Assembly: GCA_015847255.1 (NCBI GenBank) | Contig: JADLZK010010876.1 | Coordinates: 714,479-778,478, forward strand | Direction of reading: 5' to 3' | Length of the DNA stretch: 64,000 bases | DNA from: Hyparrhenia diplandra | Taxonomy: Eukaryota > Streptophyta > Magnoliopsida > Poales > Poaceae | Part shown: positions 22,484 through 35,390 of the stretch, one piece after another | Numbering within the stretch: the stretch's first letter is position 1 | How the letters are laid out: each line of letters starts with the position of its first letter | The notes under the pieces: model-generated | What the model saw: the letters and a program-made list of their open reading frames with translations, nothing else | What the model was told of the DNA's origin: nothing | The model's database searches: none | Position numbers and translations under genes: made by a program

Positions 22484-23709
22484 ATGAAATTAGCAGAGAG
22501 AAAGCACCACCACTACCACCATGAAAACAGAGGATATCTTCCTCAATCTTCAGCTTCTGGTCACCACTCTTTTACCTGTGACTGCGACCACCACTTGGCG
22601 ATGAAGGAGATCTCCAGGGAGCAGTCTCTGGCAACACAGCTGCGAGCCATCGTCCTCCCTGCGCTACAGCAGGCGGATGAATGCTAGGAGCTTGTTGCCC
22701 AGATGTTCCAGAGCATACTGGATTGCTCCAGCAAGGCCATGGCTGAGCTGCATCAGCGCCATCATCAGTTTGATGATGATGCTCCATCAGATGATGTGCT
22801 GGTTGATGACAAGAAGAGAGTGAAGAGGAGTATCTCTGATCACTGCATCAGGAAGGAGGAGGATTTAGTTAAGCCACGTCATCAGCAGCTCAAGACTAAG
22901 AGAAGGTATGCATGCATTTGCCAACATCAATTCATGATAAAACTACTTTTTTTTTTGTTTATAGTGCTTCTGTATATGTATTGTGTGAGTGTGTGACTAA
23001 ACTTTCTATTGATATAGATTCTTCCATTTGCAAACAAATTTAATTTCGAGCAGGAGATTTGATGAGTCCATGTCAGTTGAAACGATCATACCAATTAACA
23101 AGCTTCATCAGAAAGAAATAAATCAACACACAATCATATGCATGTGACGAATAATTTTAAGGCAGACCAGATCTTGCACTCCTATTATGATCTCACTCGT
23201 TACTAGAGCCAATGAAGTTCATCAGCCATGCAAAAAAAAAAAAGGCAAAACTAATCACTAAATCATGTGCATGTACAGAAACCTAATAACGCTGCAAATC
23301 TATAATAGGTTGTACAATCACTAAATCGATTATACATATATGCAGAAATTACTACAGATGCGCCTACAGCCAGGAACAGGGCTGTAAAGCAACAAAGACG
23401 GTGCAGCAGCAAGATGATGACAGAACAAGCACTGATCATCCTGTGATGTTCACAGTCGTCTACCACGGCCAGCACACTTGCAAGGACAATAATGGCACCA
23501 ACTCAGGCACCCGTGACTCTGAAACAAACAGCCAATCCAGCATATCCACAATTTGTACAGATCCCTATGGCCCTAAGACATCGCCGCTCGACAAATGTGG
23601 ACTTGATCACAAGGAACAGCATGTATGAGCCATTCAAGATGACCGTGTTTGAACCTTTGGATTTGGACAGTTGGGACTTGGATGCATTCTTAAGGTCTGG
23701 AGCCTGATA
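22484..23709 (+). pseudogene. Group III WRKY gene, type 2 copy 1, broken
   Basis: Exon 1 (22484-22905) is in one frame except for a TAG at 22685-22687. It encodes a His-rich start, MKEISREQSLATQLRAIVLP and a basic end (KKRVKRSISDHCIRKEE). Exon 2 begins at about 23054 (RFDES) but its WRKYGQK-coding part has been deleted; the sister copy at 42299-42397 retains it. Exon 3 (from 23346) encodes the zinc finger (NYYRCAYSQEQGC, then YHGQHTC), with a frameshift between about 23490 and 23620 before a group III-like end (TVFEPLDLDSWDLDAFL), stop at 23705-23707. With no WRKY core it could not bind a W-box in the usual way. Confidence 0.88.
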
Positions 23710-25150
23710 ATTCACATATATATCTCAAAGAAAAGCTAGTGATCAATTGATAAGCTGATATGGTTTGAATGAAGAGAGATAGGTCTGGAATTAGGTGTAG
23801 CTATATCACAAGCTCATGTTTCTACGATCTCAATTTGTATTTACTTAATGAATAGAGTATACATACCGAGAGAGAGAGAGCCTTGCCTTCAACTGTATAA
23901 TATGGGTGTGATTTTCGACTTGTAAAAGAAAAAAACAGAGCCTGTTTTGTTCCTGAGATTTGAGACTCAAATGTGATGCCTCATAATTGATGTATCGGTC
24001 GATGAAATAGTGACCAATCTACATGATTTTAAATAAATCTTAGGAACAATGTGGGAAGCAAGCAGAGAGATAATAAGAAGAAAAAGAGAAATACGGCTGA
24101 AAAAGGAAGTATAGGTACCTGGATCTTGACTGGCGAATGACATGGCTGGGGTGGGGAGCGGCAAGGAAGAATAGGTGCAAGGGTGGTGCCGTGGCGGCAA
24201 GGATTGGGGAGGAAGGCCAAAAAAAACTGAAAAGTATACTGGTAATATATGGGAGTAGATTAAACAGACTCAGTTTGTCTGATCTTGTAGTCATGTACCA
24301 GTCTGAAGGTATTGGATTCTCAAAATGCAGTATCCTTGTGATTGCTGGAATATAGCACAGACTTAATATGGAAATCATATGTTCAGAGTCATGCATTGTA
24401 ATAGCAAGCAACTGTAGACATAATTTGTAAACTAACCACAAGTAGTTAGCCTCTGATGGTGATTGATGTTTATATACTGGGTATGTTGACCCCCCACCCG
24501 CCACAAGTTTGTTGTGTATGCTCTCAATGCACGTGCATACCAGATCAGTTGTAGATGGAATTGATGTTGCAACCAGAATTTAGAAAAGGGACACGTATGT
24601 ATGAAGTGGCAGTATACAGTTCAGTGCACAAGGGCTTATCTCTTGGGAGTAGGGAGTTCAGTGCACAATAAGTATAGCTGCTACTTGCGTCAGACTTGCT
24701 AATACGCACTAGATAAAACCAATAGTATGAATTAGTAATATGCCTGCGTCGCTTCACCAAACACCTGACGGGATCCAAGCAAAGACAATGACTCTGTAAA
24801 CTAGATCAACTAGCATATACGTATGTCTAGCTACCTTGCAAATGGGAAGTAGTAAACTAAGATATATGCTATTGAATTTTAGTTAATCTCTATCATGTCA
24901 TTGACAGTAAGGAGTTATTCATTTGTAATGGCACACGCTACTTTCTAAATAAACGGCACAAAGGCTAATGGACAAAGTCATTCTGAATCTTGAGCTGTGA
25001 CCATTGAAGGAAGGGGTGCTGTGGGCATCATCCTTGTCCAAAATACTGTTAAACTGAATGCAAGTCTGCAAGCAAAGGAATAAACATGCATGCACATGTC
25101 ACACTGTGACACAAATATGAGATATAATGACAAAAGCCAATGATCCATAA
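23710..25150. other. Intergenic DNA of the duplicated module, (GA)n at ~23870
   Basis: No gene. Open frames at 23967-24504 (minus) are not preserved in the second copy at 42.9-43.2 kb, which argues against coding. A short GAGAGAGAGAGAG run lies at 23869-23880. Confidence 0.55.
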
Positions 25151-25979
25151 GTTGAATGTTTTGGTTTCTTTTGAGCAAGATTATATTTTATGACTGTTTA
25201 ATACTCACTCCATCCTGAAAAATAAGGAATTCTAGAATATGTTATGGGATAGCAAGAGACTCTTGTGCCTCTCTTAAAAGTAGGGAGATATTATGCTTAC
25301 CATATTTGAGCCCTGGTTGTTTGGTGGTTGGGTTGACAATAAACACTAATGGCAACTAGAGGTAGCACGTGATTGGAGTTTAGGATAGTTAATTAATTCA
25401 CCTAGAATCCCTTATAATTTGAGATATATTTGAATGCTTTGTTATGTTATATTATATTAGGATGACGTTAGTATATAAAATTATGTAAAAGTCGCAAGTG
25501 CTTGAGTTACCTGTGCGGGTGGGCTGGTAAGCAAGCTAATAAACATAAAGATCACACATTTGGGCTCCTTCCTCCCTCAAGGTTGGGCCACAAAGAAGGG
25601 ACGACCTCTGATTGTCCTTCCTGATGTGCTACTAGAATCTTTGGAAACACATTACAAAGTTCTTCCGCTCATTGTCATCCACTTATCAATCATCATCACT
25701 CCCATGCCTGCTGCACAAGTTTTCTTCTGCTCATTGTCATCTGCTCATCATCACTCCCATGCCTGCTTGAGAATTGCCCCTATGCTGATAGTGGACCAAG
25801 TGGCCTCAGATTTTTGGCAGCAACTGTTATCTATGTAGTCAAGCTCATCTACACCTTGTACCAGCTAACTATGTATACCTTAATTGAAAAGTTGGAACTG
25901 TTTCAACGTCTAATTTTGAGATTTGAGTATCAGAGTTGACAGCATCGGCAGTCAGGTCCTATGGCAGGCTGGCAGTAGA

Positions 25980-26029
<50 letters not shown>

Positions 26030-26240
26030 CAACTGCGACACATGTGAGAAAGAACTGTTGGACACTATTCTGCATGTAGAGAAATATCTTTATAACTAGC
26101 AATTCCCTAATCTTTTGTTGCAATCAATTGGTACGTTTGGCTTACACGTATGGCATTCATGTGGTGCTTAGGAATCCTGAAGGTTCACCAAATATCACAA
26201 AATTATGTTCTCTTGTAGTTTTGGTTGACAATGATGCATG
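25150..26240. repeat. Array spacer repeat, first copy, with T-run and (GT)n
   Basis: This is a tandem partner of 26240-27360, related to 36270-37250 and 43850-45060. The shared core is CTTCCTCCCTCAAGGTTGGG, GGAAACACA and GAGAAAGAACTGTTGGA. A T17 run followed by (GT)n at 25981-26027 recurs at the equivalent position at 36643-36717. Open frames here do not stay open in the other copies. Confidence 0.8.
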
Positions 26241-27360
26241 GTTTATAATGACAAAAGCTAATGATCCATAAGTTGGAACATTTTGGTTTATTTTGAGGAA
26301 TATTATATTTTATTACTAGTTAATGCTCACTCCACCTTGAAATATAATATGAGCCTGGTGGTTCAGTGGTTAGGTTGACAATAAACACTTATGGCAATCA
26401 AGGTAGCATGTGACTGGAGCCTAGGAGAGCTAATTCACCTATAATCCTTTATAATTTGAGATATATTTTGAATGCTTGGTTATCTTATACTTCAAGATGG
26501 AGTTACAATATATAAAATTGTGTATGTAAAGGTTACAAGTGTTTGAGTTACGTGTGCATGCAGGTAGGTAAGAAAGCTAATATATAATGAATCGATCACA
26601 TAGAAGACTTTGAGCTGCTAACCTAGAATCCTACAAAAGCCTTCCTCCCTCAAGGTTGGGCCAGGAAGAAGGGACGGCCTCCGATTGTCCTTCCTGCTGT
26701 GCTACTAGAATCTTTGGAAACACATACAAAGTTTTCTTCTGCTTATTGTCATCCACTTATCAATCATCATCACTCCCATGCCTGCTGTACAAGTGCCCCA
26801 TGCTATGCTGATAGTCCACCGAGTGGACTCAGGTTTTTGGCTATGTAGTCAAGCTCATATACCCCTTCTTGTACAAGCTAAGTTGATGCTATCTTTTGAG
26901 ACCAGCTATGTTGATGCTATCTTTTGAGACCAGCTATGTTGATGCTATCAAAAGCGCTATACTTTAAGTGAAGAGTTGGAACTGTTTCAATTTGAGTCTC
27001 AAAGTTGGAAGCGTCAGCAGTCAGGTTGACAGGCTGTCAGAAGATTTGTGCAACTGCAGCACATGCGAGAAAGAACTGTTGGATGCTATTCTGCATGAAG
27101 GGAAATTGGTATGTTTGGCTTACACATATGGTATTCATGTGGTGCTCAGGAATCCTGAATGGTTCACCACATATCACTTAATTTTGTTCTCTTCTAGTTT
27201 TGGTTGATAATGATGCATGGTGGTCAACAAAACTAGTTCAAGGCTATGGTTAGTCTGAGTGTAACTATCAGTAGTACATGTTCATATTATGAAGTATCTA
27301 TGATCTTGAACACATAACATGCAATTTTCATGGTTCTCAACATGTTTTTGACAATCACTT
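26240..27360. repeat. Array spacer repeat, second copy
   Basis: More similar to 43850-45060 than to its neighbour at 25150-26240 (shared GGAACATTTTGGTTTATTTTG-like start and GCAACTGCAGCACATG). This implies that the spacer was already doubled before the module was duplicated. A short internal triplication of AGCTATGTTGATGCTATC lies at about 26900-26950. No gene. Confidence 0.75.
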
Positions 27361-28005
27361 AATGTTTACTTTAATTATTCAACATGCTTGATGTGTACCA
27401 GCAAAAATTTTCTCAGGCATGTATGAGGAATTAACATAAATTGAATTTCATTTAATGATTTGTGTACACAAAGTTTAAAGTTTGAACCAATGATAAATGG
27501 TGATAACCGACTTAATCATAGCACATCTGTTATTGAAAAGATGAAATTAACTAGCTAGTTTATTTTGCATTCATTTCCAAACCATCCCTGTCCTATGGCC
27601 TGTGTAGTTACAGCAACGTTGCATTGAATGACAATTATGTAACAATCAGGATCTATGTATATTTATGCATCAGTCTGAAAAAAAACTGACCTCAAATGAC
27701 ACCTTTAGTTGTACCAACTACTATTGGATAGGCAGTGGCGAAGCCACGTGCCTCGCCTTGGAAATTAAAATTTCTTAAGGATAGTCTAGAATAATACTTA
27801 GAAACTTAGGAAGTAACGGAAACTTGCACATTGTCCATTAGGGAAAGTTTAATCCTATTAGCCGGTGAGTCCCCCTCTTGAATTCCTTCCACGCTCTCTG
27901 CCACTGAGGATAGAGACAGTGCTCTCCCAAGTCTCTTCCAGTGAGAAAAGTTGAAAAATGGTCCACTCCCTCCACCATGCTCATACTTGTGCTGCTACTT
28001 GCTTC

Positions 28006-28014
28006 TATAAATAG
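28006..28014 (+). promoter_or_regulatory. TATA box of WRKY type 1 copy 2
   Basis: TATAAATAG, 81 bp upstream of the ATG, conserved with the paralogues. Confidence 0.75.
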
Positions 28015-28094
28015 ATGCCTAAAGATGCATATACCTAGCACCTTCAGCTCCAAAGTACAACTATTATAGCCACATATATTTGAGAAAGCATCAA

Positions 28095-29228
28095 ATGAAC
28101 ATCCTTGAATCTTCCGCTCATAGTGGGTGCCAAGTGGTGATCAACGAGATTGAACACCAAAGGTCTCTCGTGATGGACTTACATGACCTTATCCTACCAA
28201 TACTTGATCCCTGTAGTATGCAGGAGAAGCTTGCGCAGCAACTCTTCCAAGATATATTCAGTTCCTCAAGTAAGGTTATCTCCTTTCTCGATCTTGGTGA
28301 TAACAGTAAGAAACAGGCCAATCTTATCAAATATAGAAGAAAAGGTGGTAAGAATAATGCGGAGAGTCACATGTTGAGGGAGGAAGCTAAAGAAATTGGA
28401 AATAAGAGAAGGTATGTAGCAAAGGAGCATACATATGTTTACTTATATAACTTTTACTGGGGCTTAAAATATTTATCCTTCTCTTAGGAAGAACGCACAA
28501 CACACAGGTTCAGTTGTGACACAAGCACCATACTTTGATGGATATCAATGGAGGAAGTATGGGCAGAAGTGGATCTCCAAAGCAAAGCATTCTAGGTATG
28601 TAACAAAACATATATATGTGTTGAACTGTTGATGTACTGAATTAGGATTCTCATGTGTGCGGATGATTAGCTTTTGTGCACATATCCTTTAGCTCAAAAT
28701 TGCAGCCATACACATTCTCATCTAGGTGGATGAATATATTTTGCATATTTTTGCCTTTTGTGTATAACAAAAAAATCGAGATCGGGTTGTACCCGCATAA
28801 CATACTAATACATAATGAGATCATGCTTAATCAGGAGCTACTACAGATGTGCCAATAGTAAAGACCAAGGGTGTCTTGCAACCAAGACAGTGCAACAGAA
28901 GGAATCAGATGGAAGTGCTGGAACAGTGAGGTTGTTCCATGTTGACTATTACGGCCAGCACATTTGCAAGAAGGATGACATAATCCATCCATATGTTGTT
29001 GAGACAACACATTATAGTGCACCAGTTGCCAACCATAACCAAAGCAGTAATGGGTCAATGGATTTTCATTTTCATAATGATTTCCATGGAAATCAGGGTG
29101 GAAACTTTGAAAACTTTTTCATGGTGCCAAGCACGCCAGATTATTTGATGGATTTCACAGATATTGAAATGACAGGGGAACTTGAGGTTACCTCTTTGAC
29201 GATGATCTCTGAAGATATATGGGCATAA
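28095..29228 (+). CDS. Group III WRKY transcription factor, type 1 copy 2 (three exons)
   Basis: The exons are 28095-28411, 28488-28595 and 28835-29228, with introns of 76 and 239 bp, giving 272 aa and no lesion. WRKYGQK lies at residues 127-133, followed by WISKAKHSR and the R-type intron. Zinc ligands are C147, C155, H184 and C186, with the same 28-residue loop as the other copies. The acidic, aromatic C-terminus (FTDIEM, ISEDIWA) is conserved. It has one Lys fewer than copy 1 at the start of exon 2. The function expected is DNA binding at W-boxes in the nucleus; targets are unknown. In-frame TTG upstream (28080) is not a likely start because the ATG is conserved in all copies. A broken type 2 gene lies 4.4 kb upstream on the same strand. 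Confidence 0.93.
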
Positions 29229-29689
29229 TGAAGAAGTGATGAGAAGGAACTCCTTTGAAGGTGGACGTCAATCAGCTCATATGCAGACAGCCATTGTTGC
29301 TTCATGAGTTGTGACAAGAAAGGGACATAATGTTACCTGTAGAGAGTATATAATATGTGTGATAACAATAAAAAATGAATGTGCAGAAAGTGAATAGTGG
29401 GAAGAAATTAAGTCAAAAAAGTTGTATGCTGTCCCACATGCTACAATGTTAGTATTGTAATATCTAGACTTTTCCTTTGAGTTGTAAACTTGTAATTGTA
29501 ACCATCTCATTCCCAGCCTCTGTAAAAACACATCCTGCATTACAGATTTACAGGTAAATGTACTGGAATAGCTTATAATTTGTTAACGTTTGATGGAGAG
29601 CTTTAATTAGAAGCATGGCAAATAATGAATGCCAGTCAAGAAAAACTCGATAGTAAGTCAAAATTTCACACATTGATATGACAACTGTA

Positions 29690-30550
29690 GTTCTTTGCTA
29701 CATTCCTCTATAAAAATTAACAAAACAGGCTGCAGCCAAGCTACCTGGACAGTTAACTAATTAATTGTAAATATATTCTCCCATGCCTCAGTTGACTTGA
29801 TCCAGTATATGTGTAATGATAAGTAAACATCTGACTGAATAATTGGTGGACCGGAGGAAACATAAATATCCTGGTCGATTTGGAAGCATAAATATCCTGC
29901 TGCTCTGTGGCCAGAAGTATCCTACGAAGTACGAACTCTGGCCCTATTAGCCCCTATAAACGCAAATCCATTGGTCTCACTGAAAGGTAACGAGAGGTTC
30001 ACACTTCACACCAAACTCGAGTACATATATGCTGTTGCTATGCCGGCGGAGAATGCGGCGTTTTTGTTCGCCTCTGCTAGGGCTACGGCCGGCCGATGTG
30101 TATGTGTGTGAGGAGCGGAGAAAGCTAGATGATCAATCAGTACGGTTTTGGAGGACAGAGAGGGGTGACCTGACCTGGGGCGTTTGGTTGAGCTGCTGTT
30201 GCTGCTGCTGCCCCGCACGGTGATCGCCGAAGAAGGAAGCCACGGCCGCCGTCGCCGGAGCCGAAAAGCTCTCGCCGGACAGAGGGAGATACATAGCTGG
30301 GCTGAAAAGTTGATGAGGCCCATTACAGCCTAGTGAGGCCCTAGCTTAACAAATGGGTTTAGGAATGCCCTTCGGAACTAGCCCTAACCAAGGCCCATGC
30401 CCATCAAGTCATCACAAACCCCAAACGTAGATCATGTTCTCGTTTCACAGAGGGAGATACATGGCTGAAAAGTTTGATGTTCCTCGTTCCTATTGCTCCA
30501 AGAACCTTAAAAGGTGCTTTCTCTATTTAATGGCATGACATTGACATGTA
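29690..30550. repeat. Duplicated 3' block with GC-rich island, copy 1
   Basis: Shared with 39830-41280 and 47640-48480: GGTAACGAGAGGTTCACACT, TATGCTGTTGCTATGCC, CGGTGATCGCCGAAGAA, TGAAAAGTTGATGAGGCCC and CCTTAAAAGGTGCTTTCTC. The GC-rich core (about 30030-30280) has open frames on both strands, but indels shift them in the other copies, so I do not call a gene. It could be a remnant first exon or a promoter. Confidence 0.75.
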
Positions 30551-31278
30551 TGACCTAGCTTTCGTCGCTGCAGTGAAGTATGCCACAAAGTCTACTACAC
30601 GTCATTTTATGACATTGACGGTTGTTGTTAGATATACTAATACTAAATAATCAATCCCCATCCATCTCTCTCCGCTACAACAAACCCATTAATCCATGGT
30701 TTATTATGTTGTATTTTTATTACAAAATTTTGGTATATTATTAAAAAAATAGTACCTATTACGTATATGAGAATTTATCATTTTCCTTCAAAAATCTATA
30801 TAAACTTAGTATACCAAGAAAATTTGCGTTTTTCTTCCAAATTTTCATATTTTATTGAAATATGTACATATATTCATATTTAACTCTTTATGTATTTTTC
30901 AAAAATACAATTCTTTTAGCTTTATCCTAAGTTAAATTTCTTCTAACTTCAGATAAGTTTATAGAAAAGTTTACTTAGAGTCTGGGCCGAGATAGAGAGT
31001 GGGCCTTTTTCCAAACGTAACAGGGCCTTTCCCAAGAATACCCGGCTATTTGAAAGGGGAGGTAGAGGTGATTGTTTGACTCTAGCTCTGCCATTAAAGG
31101 CAAGATTAAGACAAGTAAAGACTAATTTACGAGCATTGAATTGAATTGGTTAAAAGAAGAAAAGGGAATTGATGCACCTGCCGCATGTCTGGGTCCCTAC
31201 CGCATGTCTGGGTTGGACCAAATTTGCTCCGATGAGCAGCGGCTGGTACACCGGACTTGAGGAAGAAGTGGGTTTTTT
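30551..31278. other. Intergenic DNA, no gene seen
   Basis: Very AT-rich at 30600-30960, then mixed sequence up to the LINE ORF1-like fragment. Nothing recognised. Confidence 0.5.
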
Positions 31279-31677
31279 TCACAACTTCTGTCCAAAGAGC
31301 ATTTTCGTCAGCAATCCATTTCCTATATCTGAGACATAATCATGCCAAAGGTTAAAGAACACCTTATAATTGGAACACTCAAAAGAACAGAGCTTATAGA
31401 TGTGAAAACCAACGGTGCTTGTGGAGACTGGAAATCTGAAAACTCTGTCATTGAGATGCAAAACATTGAAATGGGCGGCTACACCACCAAGGGTGGCTTG
31501 CAAGATGAGAGCAACTGAATTTTCCTCAAGCTTGTACTTGCAACGACCAAAGGAAGCGACAAGATGAAAGGATTTCAAGGAGAAAGAGGGGTGAACACAG
31601 ACCAATGTGTCGTAGGCTTGGAGAATGGCTGACTCAATCGTCCTTCCAGGCCTGAAACCGAGATCACAGAGAGCCAT
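31279..31677 (-). mobile_element. LINE ORF1-like (gag-like) N-terminal fragment, reverse
   Basis: The 132-aa frame on the minus strand contains FHLVASFGRCKYKL, VALILQATLGG and LNDRVFRFPVSTSTVGFHIYKL, a pattern I recognise from unclassified rice retrotransposon ORF1 proteins (nucleic-acid-binding, zinc-knuckle class). It starts at ATG 31677 and stops at 31279. The rest of the element is missing here; a minus-strand piece at 35640-36050 carries a related C-terminal part but lies on the wrong side to be simply continuous. Confidence 0.55.
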
Positions 31678-32059
31678 GCTTGCCGGAGAAGGAGAGGAGA
31701 GCCACCGCGACTGAGAATTGCCTCCTTAGGAACTCGGTTGTGTTATGTCACCACAGATCTAGATGAAATTCTTTGGTTTTTTGTGTTTACCGAAGGCAAT
31801 GGGCTTTGAATCCAATAGTTGGGCAAAGGCAATGTGAACTTCTTCAGAGTGACATGCTTGGTGCAGCTCCATAGGATGAGGATCTTCCACCTAATGAAGT
31901 AGACTTTGATCCAAATCAGTTTATATACCATGGTTTTGGGCGGTTGGGGGCAGGGTCCACGCCCTCCCAACCCTACTCGAGAGCTACCTGTCCAACCTAA
32001 CCCACACTTCTTGGGCCCTCTTGGTTGGGGTGTCTAGCCACAGCAGGAAAAATCAAGCA

Positions 32060-35000
32060 AATGTTCAGGAAGAAGAAGCCCCATTTGTTAATCCCAATTC
32101 AAAAACCTCGATGAAGAAGAGATGGTTGTTGTTGTTCAGGTCAACAACCTAGACACTGGAAAATGCAAACCAAGAAGAGATGGTCATAGAGGATCAGGTT
32201 ATTGTGATGGATGCTTCTGACAGTGAAGTTGAGGGTGCCTCACCTCCACACCTATGATCCCACTGATAATGATTTTATTGCTCTATTTTTAAATCTGCAA
32301 AATATTCCACAATTCCAGAAATTGTGGAAATACCCGAGGAGGATCTTCTAGGCTATGTGGTGATAATACACATGTGGAGATTGATGGGAACCAACTTGAG
32401 TGGGGTGCTAATAATATTTTTTAACAATAATATTCACATTGGGATGGTGAAAACTGTCGTTATAGAGTGTGATCCTAATGTTATGCTCAAAGGAAAGCAA
32501 CCTATCTCACGGCTCTCTCAAGATCCTTTTGATTTCTCCAAGTTTAATTGGACCAATGTTGCATCCTCGAGCTCTTCAAGAAGTTTTTGGCCCAAGCCCC
32601 GGCCACCATACGTATGTGGGCCAAATTCTTCTCCAACAAGACACAGGGGGACGACAGTTAGTGTGTTCCCTCTTGTGAGTGGCTGGATTTTATGTCAAGA
32701 TGTTAGCCCAAGTATCCTCAAGTGAATGGGCTTCCAAATTCTTAACCTCTAAAGCTTGGAATCTTGTCTCCAATAAATCTTCCGGGTAATTCTTATCCTC
32801 TCTCTTTATCTCGCTAAAAAAATCTACAGTTATCATAACTAAGTTATGTAATCGATAATGTAGAGAGCATCTCGATGAGCCGAGAGAATACAAGTGAGTC
32901 TGAGAACACACTCAATCTATGCTTGTCCCTTTCATGGCGGATGGTGCTGAGCATAGAAATAAAGTTGTCACACCAAAAAAAAAGTACCAAAAGAGGTAAG
33001 AATCAAGTCATCTCGAATCTAAATTAAGAAGAAGTGATGGACTAAGTACTTCCAACAAAGGTTTAAAACCAAATACTTGTTCGAAAGGTTTTGTTCAAGC
33101 CGTGAGTCTAAACCACCTCTTATTTCCTCTTCTGTAGTTCGTGATCTGGGCACAAAATTCTACAACCTGGACCCCTCCAAGCTTTCTGATGAGGAGCTAA
33201 ATAAGAAAGCCAAAGTCAAGAAGCCTAAAGTCAAGAAGGCTAAGAAGGATGGTAAAGATGGATGGGGCCAAATCAAGGACCAAGCCCAGATGGTGAAGGG
33301 CACTCTATAGAGCCTGGACCATCTAACAGTCCAGGAGTTTAGTCCTAGTCTAGCCTCTTAGTTGTCTAAGATGCTCTTTTGAACAACTTTTGTTTCAGCA
33401 ATGAATACTATATCTTGGAAAGTCTTGTGTTGGAAAGTTCAAGGTATTAACATGGACAAAAAATGGAATTCTATAAGAAACAAAGTGGTGGAAAGTTTAT
33501 GTGATATAGTTTGTGCAAAAAACTAAATGTGGTCACTTTAATCTAAACTTTATCAAAAAAAAAAAAATCATGCATCTTTTAATTGCTTTGAGTTTTTGCC
33601 TTCTGATGGTGCTTCTGGAGGTTCTATTATAATTTGGAAAAGTAGCTGTTTTAAGGGAACCTGTGTGTTGCAAAATTCCTATGCTATGTCTATTGAGTTC
33701 ACCTCCCTTTATAATAATGCTACTTGGTCTGTTGACTAATGTTTATGCCCCATGCACACATAATGGGAAGAGATCTTTTTTGCAATGGTTCAAACATATC
33801 CGGATGCCTGATTTTGTTGATTGGTTAATAGTGGGAGATTTTAATCTCTATAGGAATCCAAAGGATAGAAATAAGACAGGGGCAGATTACAATTAATGAG
33901 ATGTTACTTTTTTAATGAAGCTATTAGCAAGTTGGGGCTGATTGAATTACCTCTCAAGGGCAAACGTTTTACCTAGACTAACAAGTAAGTCTCTCCTCTT
34001 CTTGAGAGGCTTAATTGGTTTTTTAACTCGCTTCTTGGACAGTTAATTACCCAAATTGCTTTGCCTCCACCCTAAGCATGGAAACCTCCTGATCATACTC
34101 CATGTGTTATCTCTATCAATCTATTCCCAAAAGTATTTTTTTCATTTTGAGAACTTGGATGGATCATGCTGACTTCCTTAATCAAGTGCATAGCTCTCGG
34201 GAAAACTCTAAAGGACTGGAGCCACTCCTTGTCCAATTTGAAGCGGACTATTGAGAACAATAAGCTAATCCTGGATTTTCTTAATTTTTTTTTGGAAGAA
34301 TGCAGGGACTTATCTTTGGTGGAATGGAATTTTAGGAAAATTTTGGAGGACAATCTTGTCTCTCTCCTCTAACAACAAAGAACTTATTGGAAGCAAAGAG
34401 GGAAAATCAATTGGGTGACTTTTGGGTGATGCTAGTACTCACTTTTTCATGCTTATGCCACTATGAATTACAAGAGGAATTTGATTACATACCTTATTAA
34501 TGATGATGGTGACAAGGTTTATGATCATGGTTTAAAAGCTCAATTGCTCTAGAATTCTTACAAGGACATGCTTGGCACTACTAATTTCATTGTGTATTCA
34601 ATTTGATTTGTCTTATCTTTCTAATGAACAAGGAGATCTTAGTCACTTGATTCAACAGTTCACAAGACAAGAAGTGGACCAAGTCATAAAAATCTTGCCT
34701 TCTTACAAAGCACCTGACCTGATGGTTTTAACACTAATTTCTTAAAGAAGTGTTGGCCAATTGTTTGTGAAGACTTTTACAGGTTGTTTGAGGAGTTCCA
34801 CTTGGAAATTTATGAAAACAAAGCATTAATGGCTCCAACATTGTACTAGTCCCAAAGAAAGATGATTCTGAAAGGGTATCAGACTTCAGACCAATTTCAT
34901 TGCTCAACACTTCAGTGAAGGTTATTACTAAAATTTTGGCCAACAGATTGCAAGCCTCTCTACCCGAGCTTATCCACAAAAACCAAGTATGGGTTCGTTA

Positions 35001-35390
35001 TGAAAAGAGCCATCCAAGATTTCTTGGCTTGGGCTTTGGAGTATTTGCACATGTGTCACCAATAAAAAAAAAAAAGAGCTAATCATCCTAAAGCTAGACT
35101 TTGAGAAAGCTTTTGATAAGGTAGAACACCAATTGATGATTCAAATCATGCGGCAAAAGGTTTTTCCCGACAAGTGGATACATTGGATGCAAAAAAAAAA
35201 AAAAAAAAAAGCACAGGAACACCAATTGTCCTTTTAAATGGAGTGCTTGGGAAAGTATTTCATTGACTCAGAGGAGTCGGGGGTAGGGGATCCTCTTTCC
35301 CCATTATTATTTGTTCTTGCCGCTAATTTCTTACAAACATTGCTTAACATTGCATGCTCTGCAGGGGACTTGTGCTTGCCTTTACCCTTG
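32060..35390 (+). mobile_element. Decayed L1-type LINE (ORF1 part, endonuclease, partial RT)
   Basis: In order on the + strand: ORF1-like remnants (EIPEEDLLGYV at about 32324; a Lys-rich KAKVKKPKVKKAKK tail at 33213-33245), an apurinic endonuclease start (SWKVLCWKVQGIN at about 33415) with WLIVGDFNLYRNP near 33826-33860, then RT pieces (KVITKILANRLQASLPELIH at about 34918, LDFEKAFDKVEHQLM at about 35095 and GDPLSPLLFVLA at about 35288). Many stops and frameshifts, plus A-runs at 35065 and 35190, make it inactive. The YADD box and downstream parts are missing. It lies between array units, so it post-dates or split the spacer there. Confidence 0.8.

Larger units (their letters stand above)
22060..25200 (+). 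repeat. WRKY type 2 duplication block, copy 1
   Basis: This block aligns with 41290-43850. Shared landmarks are GACAGAACAGAACAG at the left, the pseudogene exons, TGCATACCAGATCAGTTGT and CACCTGACGGGATCCAAGC. The second copy has lost about 700 bp relative to this one (matching about 23477-24190), and this one has lost about 190 bp that includes the WRKY core. Confidence 0.85.
27590..29660 (+). repeat. WRKY type 1 duplication block, copy 2
   Basis: Promoter, gene and 3' flank are shared with the blocks at 3655, 37560 and 45540. It is closest to the 37.6-kb block (MRKHQ-like leader, SRKEI-type exon 1, identical HVDYYG region). Confidence 0.85.

Noticed and set aside
30006..30323. 105-aa minus-strand ORF downstream of the second type 1 WRKY gene
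   Set aside because: The same DNA at 40.8 and 48.1 kb has different frames and stops, so it is unlikely to be coding.
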